Assembly (NCBI RefSeq): GCF_004347735.1
Contig: NZ_SLTI01000042.1
Span: 186,001 to 250,000, forward strand
Source of the DNA: Sulfuricurvum sp. IAE1
GTDB taxonomy: Bacteria; Campylobacterota; Campylobacteria; Campylobacterales; Sulfurimonadaceae
Length of the DNA stretch: 64,000 nt
Direction of reading: 5' to 3'
Shown here in pieces: positions 38,524-48,751 of this stretch (the stretch's first letter is position 1; the number at the start of each line of letters is the position of its first letter). Under the pieces are notes generated by a model. It worked only from the letters and a program-made list of their open reading frames with translations, was not told where the DNA came from and made no database searches. The position numbers and the translations under genes are program-made.

Positions 38524-38838
38524 ATGATGGAACAACTCGTAACCGTACAAAAATACGCCGCAATGCACCGCCTGAGCATCCATACCGTCATCAAAAAGAC
38601 GATGAACGGTGAGCTCAAAAGCGTCGAAAAAGAAGAAGACGGCAAAAAAACGACCTACATTCTCCTCTCATCCCAGCCCCATGCCCCGGTTCAAGTGTCC
38701 GAGTCTCCCGCACCCTCCGATCCTGTCGACGAAGAAATCGATTATAAAAAAGCGTACGAAGACCTTCACACCGAATACCTGATTCTCAAAACGCGCTACG
38801 AAAAACTTCTTGCCGCTTCCTCTGACTCCGGGCACTAA
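38524..38838 (+). CDS. Small HTH/coiled-coil protein (104 aa)
   Basis: Two adjacent ATGs (38524, 38527). Residues 5-35 (VTVQKYAAMHRLSIHTVIKK) look like a helix-turn-helix, followed by a beta hairpin (VEKEEDGKKTTYILL), a proline-rich linker and a C-terminal coiled coil (YEDLHTEYLILKTRYEKLL). Follows the RlmI-like gene by 5 nt. It resembles small DNA-binding proteins, but the family is not recognised. Confidence 0.65.
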   Translation: MMEQLVTVQKYAAMHRLSIHTVIKKTMNGELKSVEKEEDGKKTTYILLSSQPHAPVQVSESPAPSDPVDEEIDYKKAYEDLHTEYLILKTRYEKLLAASSDSGH

Positions 38839-38841
38839 GTC

Positions 38842-39513
38842 TCAGGAGGGGGTGCGTTCATTCCCCTGCATCGTATCGATGTAGCCGCATACGTCCGTAT
38901 TGTCGTTACAGGGAGGGTTCGAAGCGCTTTTTTCGAAATCGGCCAGATTGGCCGAAACGAAATTCCAGTTGACCCGTTTCCACCACCCTTCCAGATAGTC
39001 GGGACGCGCATTGCGGTAGTCGATGTAATAGGCGTGTTCCCATACGTCGCAGGTCAGAAGCGGTGTTTCTCCCTGTCGTAGGGGGGTATCGGCGTTGGAG
39101 GTCGTCCGCAGCTCGAGCCGCCCCTCCTTTGTCATCACCAGCCAGGTCCATCCCGATCCGAACAGCCCTATCGCCGCATTCACAAAAGCCTCTTTGAAAC
39201 GCTCGGCCGATCCGAAATCGCGTTCGATCAACGCGCTCAGACGTGCCGAGGGTTCGGTCACAGAACCGCTAAGCCCTTTCCAGTAAAAATCGTGGTTGTA
39301 TACCTGTGCGGCATTGTTGAATACAGGACCTGTGGCATTTTGAATAATCTGTTCGAGATTCATCGATTCGTATTCGGTGCCGGCGATAAGGGCATTGAGC
39401 TTGTTGACGTACGCGGCATGGTGCTTGCCGTAATGGTATGAAAGCGTTTCGGCGGAAATAGAAGGTTCGAGCGACGAAGGCTCGAAAGGGAGTTTCATCA
39501 ATTCGTGAAGCAT
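38842..39513 (-). CDS. sodB: Iron superoxide dismutase
   Basis: 223 residues, about 20 longer than typical because of a C-terminal tail with two cysteines. Metal ligands are in LSYHYGKHHAAYV (first His), YNHDFYWKGL (second His) and DVWEHAYYIDYRNARPDYL (Asp and His). Gly-rich FGSGWTWLV is normal for the Fe type. It removes superoxide in the cytoplasm. Convergent with the preceding gene. Confidence 0.95.
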   Translation of the reverse strand: MLHELMKLPFEPSSLEPSISAETLSYHYGKHHAAYVNKLNALIAGTEYESMNLEQIIQNATGPVFNNAAQVYNHDFYWKGLSGSVTEPSARLSALIERDFGSAERFKEAFVNAAIGLFGSGWTWLVMTKEGRLELRTTSNADTPLRQGETPLLTCDVWEHAYYIDYRNARPDYLEGWWKRVNWNFVSANLADFEKSASNPPCNDNTDVCGYIDTMQGNERTPS

Positions 39514-39630
39514 GGGAAACCTCCTGAAACGAAAGTATCATCCATCATCTTAGCCTACGAGGCTGAAAGAATCCCAACGCCGTTTCGATCCGAGGCAAGC
39601 TTCAGGCAAGGTTCAGCGGTACGGTCCGCT

Positions 39631-39831
39631 TCATCCCCCGCCGACAAAATCGAGCAGTTCGACTGTATCCCCTTCGTGCAAAACGGCGCTGTTCCACCCG
39701 TCTTGCTTCACGATCTGCATGTTCACCGCCGCAGCCATCACTTTGGCCTCGATGCCGAGCGAACGGATCAGTTCCAAAAGGGTCGTATTTTCGGAAACCT
39801 CACGGGTTTCGCCGTTTACTTTGATGTGCAT
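39631..39831 (-). CDS. thiS: Sulfur carrier protein ThiS
   Basis: 66 residues, ubiquitin-like beta-grasp fold, ending in Gly-Gly-Gly (DFVGGG). The C-terminal GG is adenylated and thiocarboxylated in thiamine thiazole synthesis. The NGETREVSENTTLLELI start is typical. One additional Gly after the GG pair is unusual; related MoaD-type proteins end in exactly GG. The partner genes are not adjacent. Confidence 0.88.
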   Translation of the reverse strand: MHIKVNGETREVSENTTLLELIRSLGIEAKVMAAAVNMQIVKQDGWNSAVLHEGDTVELLDFVGGG

Positions 39832-39839
39832 ACTCTCTC

Positions 39840-40355
39840 CTACATCGACATTTTTATGAGTTGGGCGATCTGGAAAAACTCCTTGGCGATCGCGAAATCG
39901 TACGCCGTTGCCCCGTCGTTGTTTTTAAGATGGGGATCGGCTTTGGCTTTAAGGAGAAAATCGACGATTTTCTCATTCCCGCTGAACGCCGCCTGGTGCA
40001 GGGGGGTGATGCCGTCTTTATTGGCCAGATTCACGTCCGCGCCGCGCAGGACGACGAACGTCACGAGGTCGAGGTCTTTTTTCTTGACCGCCAGGATGAG
40101 CGGCGTGTTGCCGTTGTTATCCTGAAAATTGATATCGGCTCCGCATTCGAGCAGGTAGGCGGCCATTTTGGTGTCTGAGAGCTTGATCGCGACGTGCAGG
40201 GCACTCAGTCCCGCGGCATTGGCTTCGTCGACCTTGTGTCCCGCCCGGATATGGCGTTCCATCGACTGCCGGTCTCCATCGAACGCCGCATCGTGCAGCA
40301 CTCCCGCGCCGGCGGATGCCGCTAGCACGAAAAACGGGATTATCCACCGCATCAT
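39840..40355 (-). CDS. Exported ankyrin-repeat protein
   Basis: 171 residues. Signal peptide (about 1-16, cleaving after ASAGA/G). Four ankyrin repeats follow, recognisable by NAAGLSALHVAI (about 45), NNGNTPLILAV (about 79), DGITPLHQAA (about 112) and NDGATAYDFAI (about 145). Probably periplasmic and mediating protein contacts. In bacteria such small exported ankyrin proteins often accompany catalases; here the superoxide dismutase is two genes away. Confidence 0.88.
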   Translation of the reverse strand: MMRWIIPFFVLAASAGAGVLHDAAFDGDRQSMERHIRAGHKVDEANAAGLSALHVAIKLSDTKMAAYLLECGADINFQDNNGNTPLILAVKKKDLDLVTFVVLRGADVNLANKDGITPLHQAAFSGNEKIVDFLLKAKADPHLKNNDGATAYDFAIAKEFFQIAQLIKMSM

Positions 40356-40361
40356 CGTTTC

Positions 40362-41351
40362 TTATTCCTTTACGAACCGTATCATTTTGAACCGTTCCCC
40401 CATCAGCGAAGGGGTAATGAGTATTTTGGCTTTTTCGAGCTCTTGTTTGTAGATCGCTTCGCCGGCGCGTTCCTTGAGGATCGCAAGCAGATCGAGAATC
40501 CCCATCTCCACGAGCGCCACAAGCTGCGTCGCATACTGGGCGCAAACGACGCCTTCGTTTTCAAACGCCTCTTTTACGTGGGTGAAATTGACGTCGTAGG
40601 TGATGTCGCTTCGGCCGAACGCTTCATTCATGTCGAGCGCTTCGTCAAAGAGCGGGTAGACCTGGTGTTCACGATAGACGCGGATCGAAAAATCGCTTCG
40701 CGCCTGCAATTCGCCGTAATCGAAACTGACGAATTCGAAACGTTCCGCCGCCTTGCGCATCGCCTGAGCAAACGACTCGTATCCTCGCGCAATTTCGCCC
40801 CGATCCTGCTTATATTTTTCGGCCAGCTCCGTTATTTCAGGATCGTCGATGTCGAAGAGGACTTTCCCCTCTTCGACGCGGCCCGTTTTCCCTTTGTAAA
40901 ACAATTCGCAGGGAAACGCGTCGAAAATCTCGTTCGCGACGAAAAAGGCGCACCGTTCGGAGACTTCCGTCAAATCGCCGTAGTGTTCGAGCTTCACCGC
41001 GTTGCCGAACGATTCGTCGAAATAATTTTGCTGCGCCGTTCGAAGCGCTTCGAACCGTTCGACGATTCCGAACCGAAGCGTCTGCAGAAGCTGCGGACGC
41101 AGCGTATGGATGAATTCGATGATATCGGCGAGCAGGTAGCCGTGATGGGCGCCGATTTCACAGATCAGCGCGTCGCTTCGCAAAAACCCCTCGTCGATGC
41201 GTCGGACGATGTGATTGGCGATCGTTCCCCCGAAGAACTTGGAGGTACTCACCGCCGTATAGAAATCCCCTTTTTTGCCGATCGGGCGGTACGAGGCGTA
41301 ATACCCCTGTTCTCCGTACAGCCACTCTTGCATATAGTCGCTAAAACGCAC
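40362..41351 (-). CDS. SAM-dependent methyltransferase, MidA/NDUFAF7 (DUF185) family
   Basis: 329 residues. The N-terminal FSDYMQEWLYGEQGYYAS and GKKGDFYTAVSTSKFFGG (about 27-44), and the SAM motif ICEIGAHHGYLLADI (about 65-79) are family signatures. In mitochondria the homologue methylates an arginine of complex I NDUFS2. The bacterial target is unknown, but a role in NADH dehydrogenase assembly is plausible. Located between argD and the ankyrin gene. Confidence 0.85.
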   Translation of the reverse strand: MRFSDYMQEWLYGEQGYYASYRPIGKKGDFYTAVSTSKFFGGTIANHIVRRIDEGFLRSDALICEIGAHHGYLLADIIEFIHTLRPQLLQTLRFGIVERFEALRTAQQNYFDESFGNAVKLEHYGDLTEVSERCAFFVANEIFDAFPCELFYKGKTGRVEEGKVLFDIDDPEITELAEKYKQDRGEIARGYESFAQAMRKAAERFEFVSFDYGELQARSDFSIRVYREHQVYPLFDEALDMNEAFGRSDITYDVNFTHVKEAFENEGVVCAQYATQLVALVEMGILDLLAILKERAGEAIYKQELEKAKILITPSLMGERFKMIRFVKE

Positions 41352-41359
41352 GAATAGCC

Positions 41360-42535
41360 TTAGAGGGACGCCATCGCTTTTTCAAGACGCGCGAACCCTT
41401 CGTCAATGTCCGCTTTGGTGATCGTCAGCGGCGGCAGGAAACGGAGGGTATTGCGTCCGGCTTTGAGGACGAGTACCCCCGCCTCACGCGCGGCGTTGAT
41501 GATTTTGGAGAGGGTGTCCCCGTCGGCCACTCTAAGCCCCCGCATCATGCCAAGTCCCACGTGTTCGAGGAAAATGGCCGGATGAGCGGCGGCAAAGCGG
41601 GCCAGCGACTCTTCGAAATAGATCAGCATATGATCAAGTTCCCCGCTTTGCTTGAGTTCGGAGAGGATGTCGAGCACCTCGTTCGCCGCTGCGGTGGAGA
41701 GATAATTGCCGCCGAACGTCGAGCCGTGGTCGCCGGGGGCGAAAATATCTTTTTTGCTCGTCATCACCACGCCGATCGGTACGCCCCCGCCCAGCCCTTT
41801 GGCCAGTGTGATCACGTCGGGTTCGATTCCGTAGAGGTTCGACGCCAGAAACTCGCCCGTGCGGTAAATACCCGTCTGCACTTCGTCGACCATCAGCAAA
41901 ATATCGCGCGATTTGAGCAGCGCGGCCAGTGCCTGGACTTTCTGGCGATCCTGCGGTTGCACGCCCCCTTCCCCCTGCACCAGTTCGATCATGACCGCGA
42001 CAGTATGATCGTCCAGCAACGATTCGATCTCATCGATGTTTTTGGCATACACGAAACCGTCGGGAAACGGCCCGAAATAGTTGTGCATCGATTCCTGACC
42101 CGTCGCTTTGAGCGCCGTGATCGTCCGGCCGTGGAACGAATGCTGCAGCGTGATGATTTTGTACCGTTTGGGCTGACCGTTTTCCTCACCGTATTTGCGG
42201 GCAATTTTGATCGCCCCCTCGTTCGCCTCGGCACCGCTGTTTCCGAAAAAACATTTCATGTCGTATCCGCTTTGCTCGACGATCCGGCGGGCACATTCGG
42301 CCTGCGGTTCGATCAGGTAAAGGTTCGAGACATGGATGATCCGCGACGCCTGCTCGCAGATCGCTTTGGTAAGGCGGTCATTGCCATGGCCGACGCTGCA
42401 TACCGCGATCCCCGCGGCAAAATCGACGTATTCTTTCCCTTCACTGTCGACGAGGAGGGCATTCATCCCTTTCACAAAACTGACGTTCTGGCGCCCATAG
42501 GTGGGCAATACATAATTTTCAAAATTTTTTGTCAT
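41360..42535 (-). CDS. argD: Acetylornithine aminotransferase
   Basis: 391 residues. Class III PLP aminotransferase. GNSGAEANEGAIK (98-110), the Asp in VDEVQTGIYRTG (about 216-227), and Lys246 in TLAKGLGGG as the Schiff base. It converts N-acetylglutamate semialdehyde to N-acetylornithine. Start overlaps the stop of the molybdopterin gene by 4 nt (ATGA), so the two are cotranslated. Confidence 0.94.
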   Translation of the reverse strand: MTKNFENYVLPTYGRQNVSFVKGMNALLVDSEGKEYVDFAAGIAVCSVGHGNDRLTKAICEQASRIIHVSNLYLIEPQAECARRIVEQSGYDMKCFFGNSGAEANEGAIKIARKYGEENGQPKRYKIITLQHSFHGRTITALKATGQESMHNYFGPFPDGFVYAKNIDEIESLLDDHTVAVMIELVQGEGGVQPQDRQKVQALAALLKSRDILLMVDEVQTGIYRTGEFLASNLYGIEPDVITLAKGLGGGVPIGVVMTSKKDIFAPGDHGSTFGGNYLSTAAANEVLDILSELKQSGELDHMLIYFEESLARFAAAHPAIFLEHVGLGMMRGLRVADGDTLSKIINAAREAGVLVLKAGRNTLRFLPPLTITKADIDEGFARLEKAMASL

Positions 42536-44262
42536 AACGTTTCAACCTTTAGTGTGTGTTCTTGATAGACGGCGCATTCCCCCTCGTAGCTCAACCACGC
42601 GGGCGTCAGGACGTTCACATCGGGTGTCCCCGAATAAATCAGGACGCAATCTTTCCGAAGCCGCCCGTCCCACGCGACTTCCATTTCGACGCTCCCCGAG
42701 GGGGAGGAGAGACGAACCCGCCTCCCCTCTTCGAACCCCGCATCGGGATGGAAAAAAGCGGCCGATTCGCGGTAGAACTGCGAATTGAGCCCTTTGGGAT
42801 GCTTGGGGGTGATGAGATGAAACCCTTCCCTTTCCTCGAGCCTCGCCTCAACCTCGTCGGGAAAAACGAATTCCCCCTCTTCAAACCCCTCCGAATACGG
42901 GATATCGGGGATGGAGGAGCGGTATGTCACCCCTTCGCGTTCGATTGCCTGATCGCGGAAATGCTCCAGATACTCCTCTTCCCCCAGAAGGGGAAAGCCG
43001 AACGTATCGCACAGCCTTCGGGCCACTTCATACTCGCCGATCCCGATATCGCTTTGGTGGATTTTGCGCATCTCCTGCAGCGTGTAGTCTCCGTACGAAC
43101 TGCGGAAATCGTTTTTTTCGAGAAAACTCTTTGCCGGAATCACCAGATCCGAAGCGCGGGAAGTTTCGTTTTCGTACAACCCGAAATAGACACGGAACCC
43201 CGCCTGTGAAAACGATTGACGTACCCGGTTGGAGTCGGGCATCTGGGCAAGGGGGTTCGCTCCCTGAACGAAAACGCAATTATACTTCGAAAAATCGACG
43301 GTAGGCTTCGAAACCTTTTTGGCAATGCTCCGAAACGGGGAATCGACCCCCACCGATGAATCCCCCAGAAAGCTGACGCCGCACCCCTCTTTGCCGAACA
43401 GCCCCATCACCGCCCCAAACGCGTCGATGGCACGAAGCACCTCGGCGCCGTTTCGGTATTTCTGCACCCCGGCACCGACGAGAATCGCCGTTCTTTTCCC
43501 CTGAATGAGCGAGAGCATATCGCCGATCTGCCCCAGGGATACATCAATCGCATCGAGGGTCGCCTTGATACGGATGCTTTGGGTAAGTTCGTAAAACTCC
43601 TCGACGTCGCCCGCATGTTCTTCCAGCCATTCCCGGTCGTGAGAACCTTCGATGATCGCGAAACGGCTCAGCAGCAGTGCCAGGTGCAAATCGCCCCGTG
43701 GCTTGATTTTTATGTGCAGATCGGCTTTCCGGGCCAGTTCCGTCTCGACCGGATCGATCACGATCAGCGTCTTGGCGTTCAAAAACGGCAAAAGATGCGA
43801 ATGGGTCGCATGAGGATTGCGTCCCCACACGACCACCGCTTCGGCATGTGCGATCATCTGGGGGGAAAGGACGTAGTTGCGTCCGCGTCCCGTTTCGATA
43901 CCGGCGGCACCGGCACCGTCGCACAGCGATCCGGAGGTACCGACCGCGTCGTAGTGGGCAAAAAAATGTTCGACGCTGCGCTGCATCAGAGCCACATTGC
44001 CGCTTCCTCGGTAATAGAGCACTTCGCGCGGTTTACTCTCCTCAAGCCGCTTTTCCAACGCCCTCAGTGCTTCGTCCATGCTCACTTCCCGGCCGTGAAG
44101 GCGGGGGGCGGGAATTCGGGGATACTCGCCGTAATGGTTGAGATTCGGGCACAGGTATCCGCGGGTGATCGGATGGGTCTTATCCCCTTTGGGCATCCCG
44201 TTTTCATCAATAACGATTCGACAGGCGTCGTAACAATCCAGAGGACAGGCAGTCGTTTTCAT
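42532..44262 (-). CDS. Molybdopterin-dependent oxidoreductase, small DMSO-reductase-family form
   Basis: 576 residues. N-terminal [4Fe-4S] site CPLDCYDAC (Cys6, Cys10, Cys14) with Cys38 in GYLCPN. The TSGSLCDGAGAAG stretch (about 109-121) is near the Mo site, followed by VVVWGRNPHATHSHLLPFL (about 137-155). The molybdopterin dinucleotide C-terminal domain is at about 470-576 (FHLITPKHPKGLNSQFYRES). No signal peptide, so it is cytoplasmic. Substrate unknown. The spacing of the cluster cysteines (x3, x3, x23) differs from the usual x2-x3. Confidence 0.8.
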   Translation of the reverse strand: MKTTACPLDCYDACRIVIDENGMPKGDKTHPITRGYLCPNLNHYGEYPRIPAPRLHGREVSMDEALRALEKRLEESKPREVLYYRGSGNVALMQRSVEHFFAHYDAVGTSGSLCDGAGAAGIETGRGRNYVLSPQMIAHAEAVVVWGRNPHATHSHLLPFLNAKTLIVIDPVETELARKADLHIKIKPRGDLHLALLLSRFAIIEGSHDREWLEEHAGDVEEFYELTQSIRIKATLDAIDVSLGQIGDMLSLIQGKRTAILVGAGVQKYRNGAEVLRAIDAFGAVMGLFGKEGCGVSFLGDSSVGVDSPFRSIAKKVSKPTVDFSKYNCVFVQGANPLAQMPDSNRVRQSFSQAGFRVYFGLYENETSRASDLVIPAKSFLEKNDFRSSYGDYTLQEMRKIHQSDIGIGEYEVARRLCDTFGFPLLGEEEYLEHFRDQAIEREGVTYRSSIPDIPYSEGFEEGEFVFPDEVEARLEEREGFHLITPKHPKGLNSQFYRESAAFFHPDAGFEEGRRVRLSSPSGSVEMEVAWDGRLRKDCVLIYSGTPDVNVLTPAWLSYEGECAVYQEHTLKVETL

Positions 44263-44416
44263 CTTTCAAGGTTCCCGGCATGGCGCGCCGCGACGGCACG
44301 CTGCGTTCTTCTTTCACAGGGATTTAAGCGTATTTTACACTGCCCCCCCTTGCATTAAGTAAAAAAAAACGATGAATTTCGATATGATTAAGGGATTAAA
44401 AACAAATGGGGAAATA

Positions 44417-45379
44417 ATGTCTCTTTTAGAACATGTCGATGCCGCAACCAACCTGGCAAAAAACAACGAAGTCCAACTGCTCGTTTTTAAAATCGACGAT
44501 GCGCCCGAATCGCCCTATTATGCGATCAATGTATTCAAAACGCGTGAAGTCGTCGAAGCCAAACGCCATTACCTCACGCAGATCCCCGGGGCCCATCCGC
44601 TGCTGGAAGGGACGATCGTTCTGCGCGAGCTTCAGATTCCGATTCTCAACCTGCCCAAATGGCTGGACGTCGAACTGAGCGAAGAAAAACGCAAAGCATC
44701 CAATCTCCTGATCTGCGACTTCAACGGCATTATCATCGGCATCCGGATCATGTACGCCTACCGCGTCGTCAAAAAAAACTGGAACGAAATGCACGCCCCG
44801 GACAGCTACCGGATGGGAGAAGACGGTCTTGTCATCAATGACACCCGCCTCGACGACGGCAGCCTGTGCCTCGTACTCGATTACGAAAAGCTTCTCGCCG
44901 ATGTCATCCCCCAGGCGATGGTCAACGTCGACCAGGCCGCGGCAAGCATCAAAAACCTCCCGCTTCCCGAAAAACTCAAACACGGCACGGTTCTCATCGC
45001 CGAAGATTCCAAAACGGCGCAGCGGCATCTCCGCCAGATTTTCGAACACGCCCACGTCGGCTATCAGATCTTCAACAACGGAAAAGACCTGGTCAACTAC
45101 ATTGCCAAACACCCCGACCCTTCATCCATTCCGGCGATCATTACCGATATCGAAATGCCCGAAATGTCAGGGTTCACGGTCATCCAAAGACTCAAGGGCA
45201 ACCCTTCGACCAAGGCGATCCCCATCATCGTCAACAGCTCCATGACGGGTGAAAACAACAAACGCGAAGCGGCAAGTCTCGGAGCCGACGGCTTTATCGA
45301 CAAAACCAAAAGCGAAAACATTCTCAGCCTCATCATCGAAAAAATGGGACCGTCAAAAAACAATCTTCTCCCCCGCTAA
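44417..45379 (+). CDS. cheV: Chemotaxis coupling/receiver protein CheV
   Basis: 320 residues from the ATG at 44417, behind GGGGA; longer frames have no Shine-Dalgarno. CheW-like domain (about 15-165) plus a C-terminal receiver domain (about 193-315) with the phosphorylation Asp in ITDIEMPEMSGF near 245 and Lys in FIDKTKSE. It links transducers to CheA and provides adaptation. Typical of Campylobacterota, which often have several CheV proteins. Confidence 0.93.
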   Translation: MSLLEHVDAATNLAKNNEVQLLVFKIDDAPESPYYAINVFKTREVVEAKRHYLTQIPGAHPLLEGTIVLRELQIPILNLPKWLDVELSEEKRKASNLLICDFNGIIIGIRIMYAYRVVKKNWNEMHAPDSYRMGEDGLVINDTRLDDGSLCLVLDYEKLLADVIPQAMVNVDQAAASIKNLPLPEKLKHGTVLIAEDSKTAQRHLRQIFEHAHVGYQIFNNGKDLVNYIAKHPDPSSIPAIITDIEMPEMSGFTVIQRLKGNPSTKAIPIIVNSSMTGENNKREAASLGADGFIDKTKSENILSLIIEKMGPSKNNLLPR

Positions 45380-45556
45380 GGGCGGGCCCCTCTTCCTCGC
45401 TTTTCAAATGCATTGCTATTGTATTGCCCGGTTTTAAGTACGGAGAGATCCGCAGGCGTCAAGCCGGCTACACTGCCGATGGAAATATTGTACGGAAAGA
45501 AAACAGTGGATGATCGGGGAGAGGAACTCCCCCCTTATGTGAAACAGTGAAGCGGA

Positions 45557-46909
45557 TTATTTGAAAAGAGCGATCATGACACCCGCGGCAACCGCCGAAC
45601 CGATAACACCGGCTACGTTCGGTCCCATCGCGTGCATGAGAAGCATATTCGTAGGATCTTCTTTCATACCCTCTTTGTGTGAAACACGTGCCGCCATCGG
45701 TACGGCGGAAACACCGGCCGAACCGATCAGCGGATTGATTTTCTCTTTGCTGAAAAGGTTCATGAATTTCGCCATCAGAACCCCGGCGGCCGTCCCTGCG
45801 GAGAAGGCCAACAAACCGAGCATCAAAATCGCCAGCGTATCGACAACCAGGAACTGATCGGAGGCCAGTTTGGACCCGACGCCCAGCCCGAGGAAAATCG
45901 TAACGATGTTGATCAGGGCGTTTTGCATCGTGTCGCTCAGACGATCGACCACTCCGGTCTCTTTAAAGAAATTACCGAGCGCAAACGCACCGACCAGCGG
46001 AGCGGCATCCGGAAGAATCAACACGACCAGCATCAACACGATAATCGGGAAAATCAGCTTTTCCAGACGCGTCACGTGACGCAATGTTTTCATTTTGATT
46101 TTACGCTCTTCGGGAGTCGTCAACGCACGCATAATCGGAGGCTGGATGATCGGTACCAGGGCCATGTACGAATACGATGCGACCGCGATTGCCCCGAGCA
46201 GTTCCGGTGCCAAAGCCGAAGCGATAAAGATCGACGTCGGGCCGTCGGCTCCGCCGATGATACTGATCGCCGCCGATTGCTGCAGCGTGAAATCGAAAAC
46301 CGTCGTATACTGGCTCAGCGCGTATGCACCGACGAGTGTTCCGAAAATACCGAACTGTGCCGCACCGCCCAGAAGCGAAAGCTTCGGATTCGCAAGCAAA
46401 GGCCCGAAATCGGTCATCGCACCGACTCCCATGAAGATCAGGAGCGGAAACAGACCGCTGGAGATCCCCATGCTGTAGATGATTCCCAAAAATCCTTCCG
46501 GCCCTGCAATGTTCGCGATCGGAATATTGGCCAAAAGGCCTCCGAACGCGATCGGCAGCAGCAGTAAAGGCTCGAAACCTTTGGCAATTGCCAGGTAAAA
46601 GAGGATAAACGTCACAAAGAACATGATCGTACGGCCCCATGTCTGGTGGAAATCGCTCATCGGTTCGCCGTGCGCGGTCAAAACACCCTCTTTGGGATTG
46701 AGCAGGGCATTGATGCCGGTCGTCTGATAAAAGCTATCGAGCATCTCGCCTGCCGACATCGGCTGATACGTCTCTTCACGGTGGGTACTGACCGCCGCAT
46801 GAGCCGTCGCGTTGTTTTCTACCGCTGCCGCCGCAGGGGCGGCATTTGATGCCATGCCTGCGGTCGCGAACGTCCAAACGGCGATCAAAGAAAATAGAAG
46901 TTTTTTCAT
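45557..46909 (-). CDS. oadB: Oxaloacetate decarboxylase beta subunit (Na+ pump)
   Basis: 450 residues, with an extra hydrophilic N-terminal extension of about 60 residues after a signal-like segment. Many TM helices. The Na+-site regions [10 protein letters not shown] (about 220-229) and the family [15 protein letters not shown] (about 165-179) are conserved. It exports Na+ as the carboxyl group is released from biotin. Last gene of the oadGAB run. Confidence 0.92.
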   Translation of the reverse strand: MKKLLFSLIAVWTFATAGMASNAAPAAAAVENNATAHAAVSTHREETYQPMSAGEMLDSFYQTTGINALLNPKEGVLTAHGEPMSDFHQTWGRTIMFFVTFILFYLAIAKGFEPLLLLPIAFGGLLANIPIANIAGPEGFLGIIYSMGISSGLFPLLIFMGVGAMTDFGPLLANPKLSLLGGAAQFGIFGTLVGAYALSQYTTVFDFTLQQSAAISIIGGADGPTSIFIASALAPELLGAIAVASYSYMALVPIIQPPIMRALTTPEERKIKMKTLRHVTRLEKLIFPIIVLMLVVLILPDAAPLVGAFALGNFFKETGVVDRLSDTMQNALINIVTIFLGLGVGSKLASDQFLVVDTLAILMLGLLAFSAGTAAGVLMAKFMNLFSKEKINPLIGSAGVSAVPMAARVSHKEGMKEDPTNMLLMHAMGPNVAGVIGSAVAAGVMIALFK

Positions 46910-46916
46910 CCGTCAC

Positions 46917-48743
46917 TTATCCTATGATGGCGAGCGCTTGGCCCTCGACCACTTTGTCGTTCGGGCGGACAAGGATGCTTTGAACCACACCGTTGCACGG
47001 AGCGACGATGTCGACTTCCATTTTCATCGATTCGAGGATCATGATTTTGTCCCCTTCGTTGACAGCCGTACCGGCTTCCGCGATAATTTTCCACACCGCA
47101 CCCGGCAGCATGGCGCGCACTTCGGCACCTTCCTGGACCGGCAGCTCGTCGCGCGCTTCGGCTGCGGTAGCCACATGAGGGACAACCTGAACGTCGACGT
47201 TGCCCGCAGCGATTTGAACGTTGTATTTTTGACCGTCTACGACAACAGTATAGTTTCCGGTAGCGTTTGACATTTTTTTGGTTCCTTCTGATTTGATTGG
47301 TGTTGGCACATGACCCGCAGGCACTACGGCTTCGGGAATGTTTTTACGGACGTTGACCTCTGCGTTTCCTTTGAGGAACGAGATCCCCTTTTCATCGCAT
47401 GACGCAGCAATGAAAATATTTTCGTCATTGACGGCGATCCCTTCGTCTTCCAGACGTTTCGTCCAGAACGCGATCGATTTCGTCTCGTCTTTGTCGGCCA
47501 GATCGATGGCGTTTTCAGTCGTCGGCTCGAGTCCGAGCTGTTCTGATGCGATCTTGACGATCTCGGCATCCGGAGCAACCGGAGTTTTTCCGAAATACCC
47601 AAGAACCATCCGTCCGTATCCCGGAGCGATTTTTTTCCAAGGTCCCATCAGCGCGTTGTTCAGCGCCTGCTGGAAATAGAACTGGGAGACCGGCGTAACC
47701 GAAGTGCCGTATCCCCCTTTTTCGACCACTTCGCGCATCGCGCGGATCACTTCGGGGTAGCGGTTCAGGATATTGTTGTCGCGCATCATCTGCGTATTGG
47801 CCGTAAGCGCGCCTCCGGGCATCGGAGAGAACGGGATCAGAGGCGATACCTGCGTCGCTTCGGGCGGCATGAAATAGTCTTTGAGGCAGTCGGTGAGGAC
47901 ATCCTCGTATTTGAGGATTTTCTCGAGTTCAAGCCCGCCGAGATCGAAGTTTTTCCCTTTGACCGCATGCAGCATCGTCAGGATATCGGGCTGCGACGTA
48001 CCGCCGCTGACCGGAGCCGCGGCAAGATCGATACCGTCTACGCCCGCTTCGAGCGCCGCCATGTAGCACGCGACGCTGACCCCTGCCGTTTCATGCGTGT
48101 GCAGACGCAGATGGGTCCCTTCCGGAACGAGACGGCGTGCCATCTGGATCGTCTCATACACTTTTTGCGGGCTAGAAGTACCGCTGGCATCTTTGAAACA
48201 GATCGAATCGTACGGGATTCCCGAATCGAGGATCGCGCGCAGGGTTTTCTCGTAAAACGCGCCGTCGTGGGCACCGACGCACCCCGGAGGAAGATCCATC
48301 ATCGTAACGACGACTTCGTGCTTCAAACCGTGATGAACGATCCGTTCTGCGGAGTATTTGAGGTTCTCGACGTCGTTTAGGGCATCGAAATTGCGAATCG
48401 TGGTCGTTCCGTGTTTTTTGAACATTTTGGCGTGGAGGTCGACCATCTCACGGCTTCCCGTATCGAGCATCACCGTATTGACGCCGCGTGCGAGGGTCTG
48501 GAGATTGGCATCGGGTCCGACGATGGCGCGAAAACGGTCCATCATGTCAAACGCGTTTTCGTTCAGGTAAAAGAAAAGACTTTGAAAGCGTGCGCCGCCA
48601 CCGAATTCGAAATGGCGGATTCCCGCTTCTTTCGCCGCTTCGACTGCGGGGAAGAAATCTTCCATGAGAACGCGTCCGCCGAAAACCGACTGGAATCCGT
48701 CGCGGAACGTCGTATCCATGATATCAATGTATTTTTTGGCCAT
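46917..48743 (-). CDS. oadA: Oxaloacetate decarboxylase alpha subunit (biotin carboxyltransferase)
   Basis: 608 residues. The N-terminal carboxyltransferase TIM barrel starts at DTTFRDGFQS (about 10-19), with metal-binding HLRLHTHETAGV near 208-219. A C-terminal biotinyl domain contains ILESMKMEV, where the Lys between two Met is biotinylated (about residue 577). It transfers the carboxyl group of oxaloacetate to biotin. oadG, oadA and oadB are spaced by 7-8 nt. Confidence 0.93.
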   Translation of the reverse strand: MAKKYIDIMDTTFRDGFQSVFGGRVLMEDFFPAVEAAKEAGIRHFEFGGGARFQSLFFYLNENAFDMMDRFRAIVGPDANLQTLARGVNTVMLDTGSREMVDLHAKMFKKHGTTTIRNFDALNDVENLKYSAERIVHHGLKHEVVVTMMDLPPGCVGAHDGAFYEKTLRAILDSGIPYDSICFKDASGTSSPQKVYETIQMARRLVPEGTHLRLHTHETAGVSVACYMAALEAGVDGIDLAAAPVSGGTSQPDILTMLHAVKGKNFDLGGLELEKILKYEDVLTDCLKDYFMPPEATQVSPLIPFSPMPGGALTANTQMMRDNNILNRYPEVIRAMREVVEKGGYGTSVTPVSQFYFQQALNNALMGPWKKIAPGYGRMVLGYFGKTPVAPDAEIVKIASEQLGLEPTTENAIDLADKDETKSIAFWTKRLEDEGIAVNDENIFIAASCDEKGISFLKGNAEVNVRKNIPEAVVPAGHVPTPIKSEGTKKMSNATGNYTVVVDGQKYNVQIAAGNVDVQVVPHVATAAEARDELPVQEGAEVRAMLPGAVWKIIAEAGTAVNEGDKIMILESMKMEVDIVAPCNGVVQSILVRPNDKVVEGQALAIIG

Positions 48744-48751
48744 TTAGATTC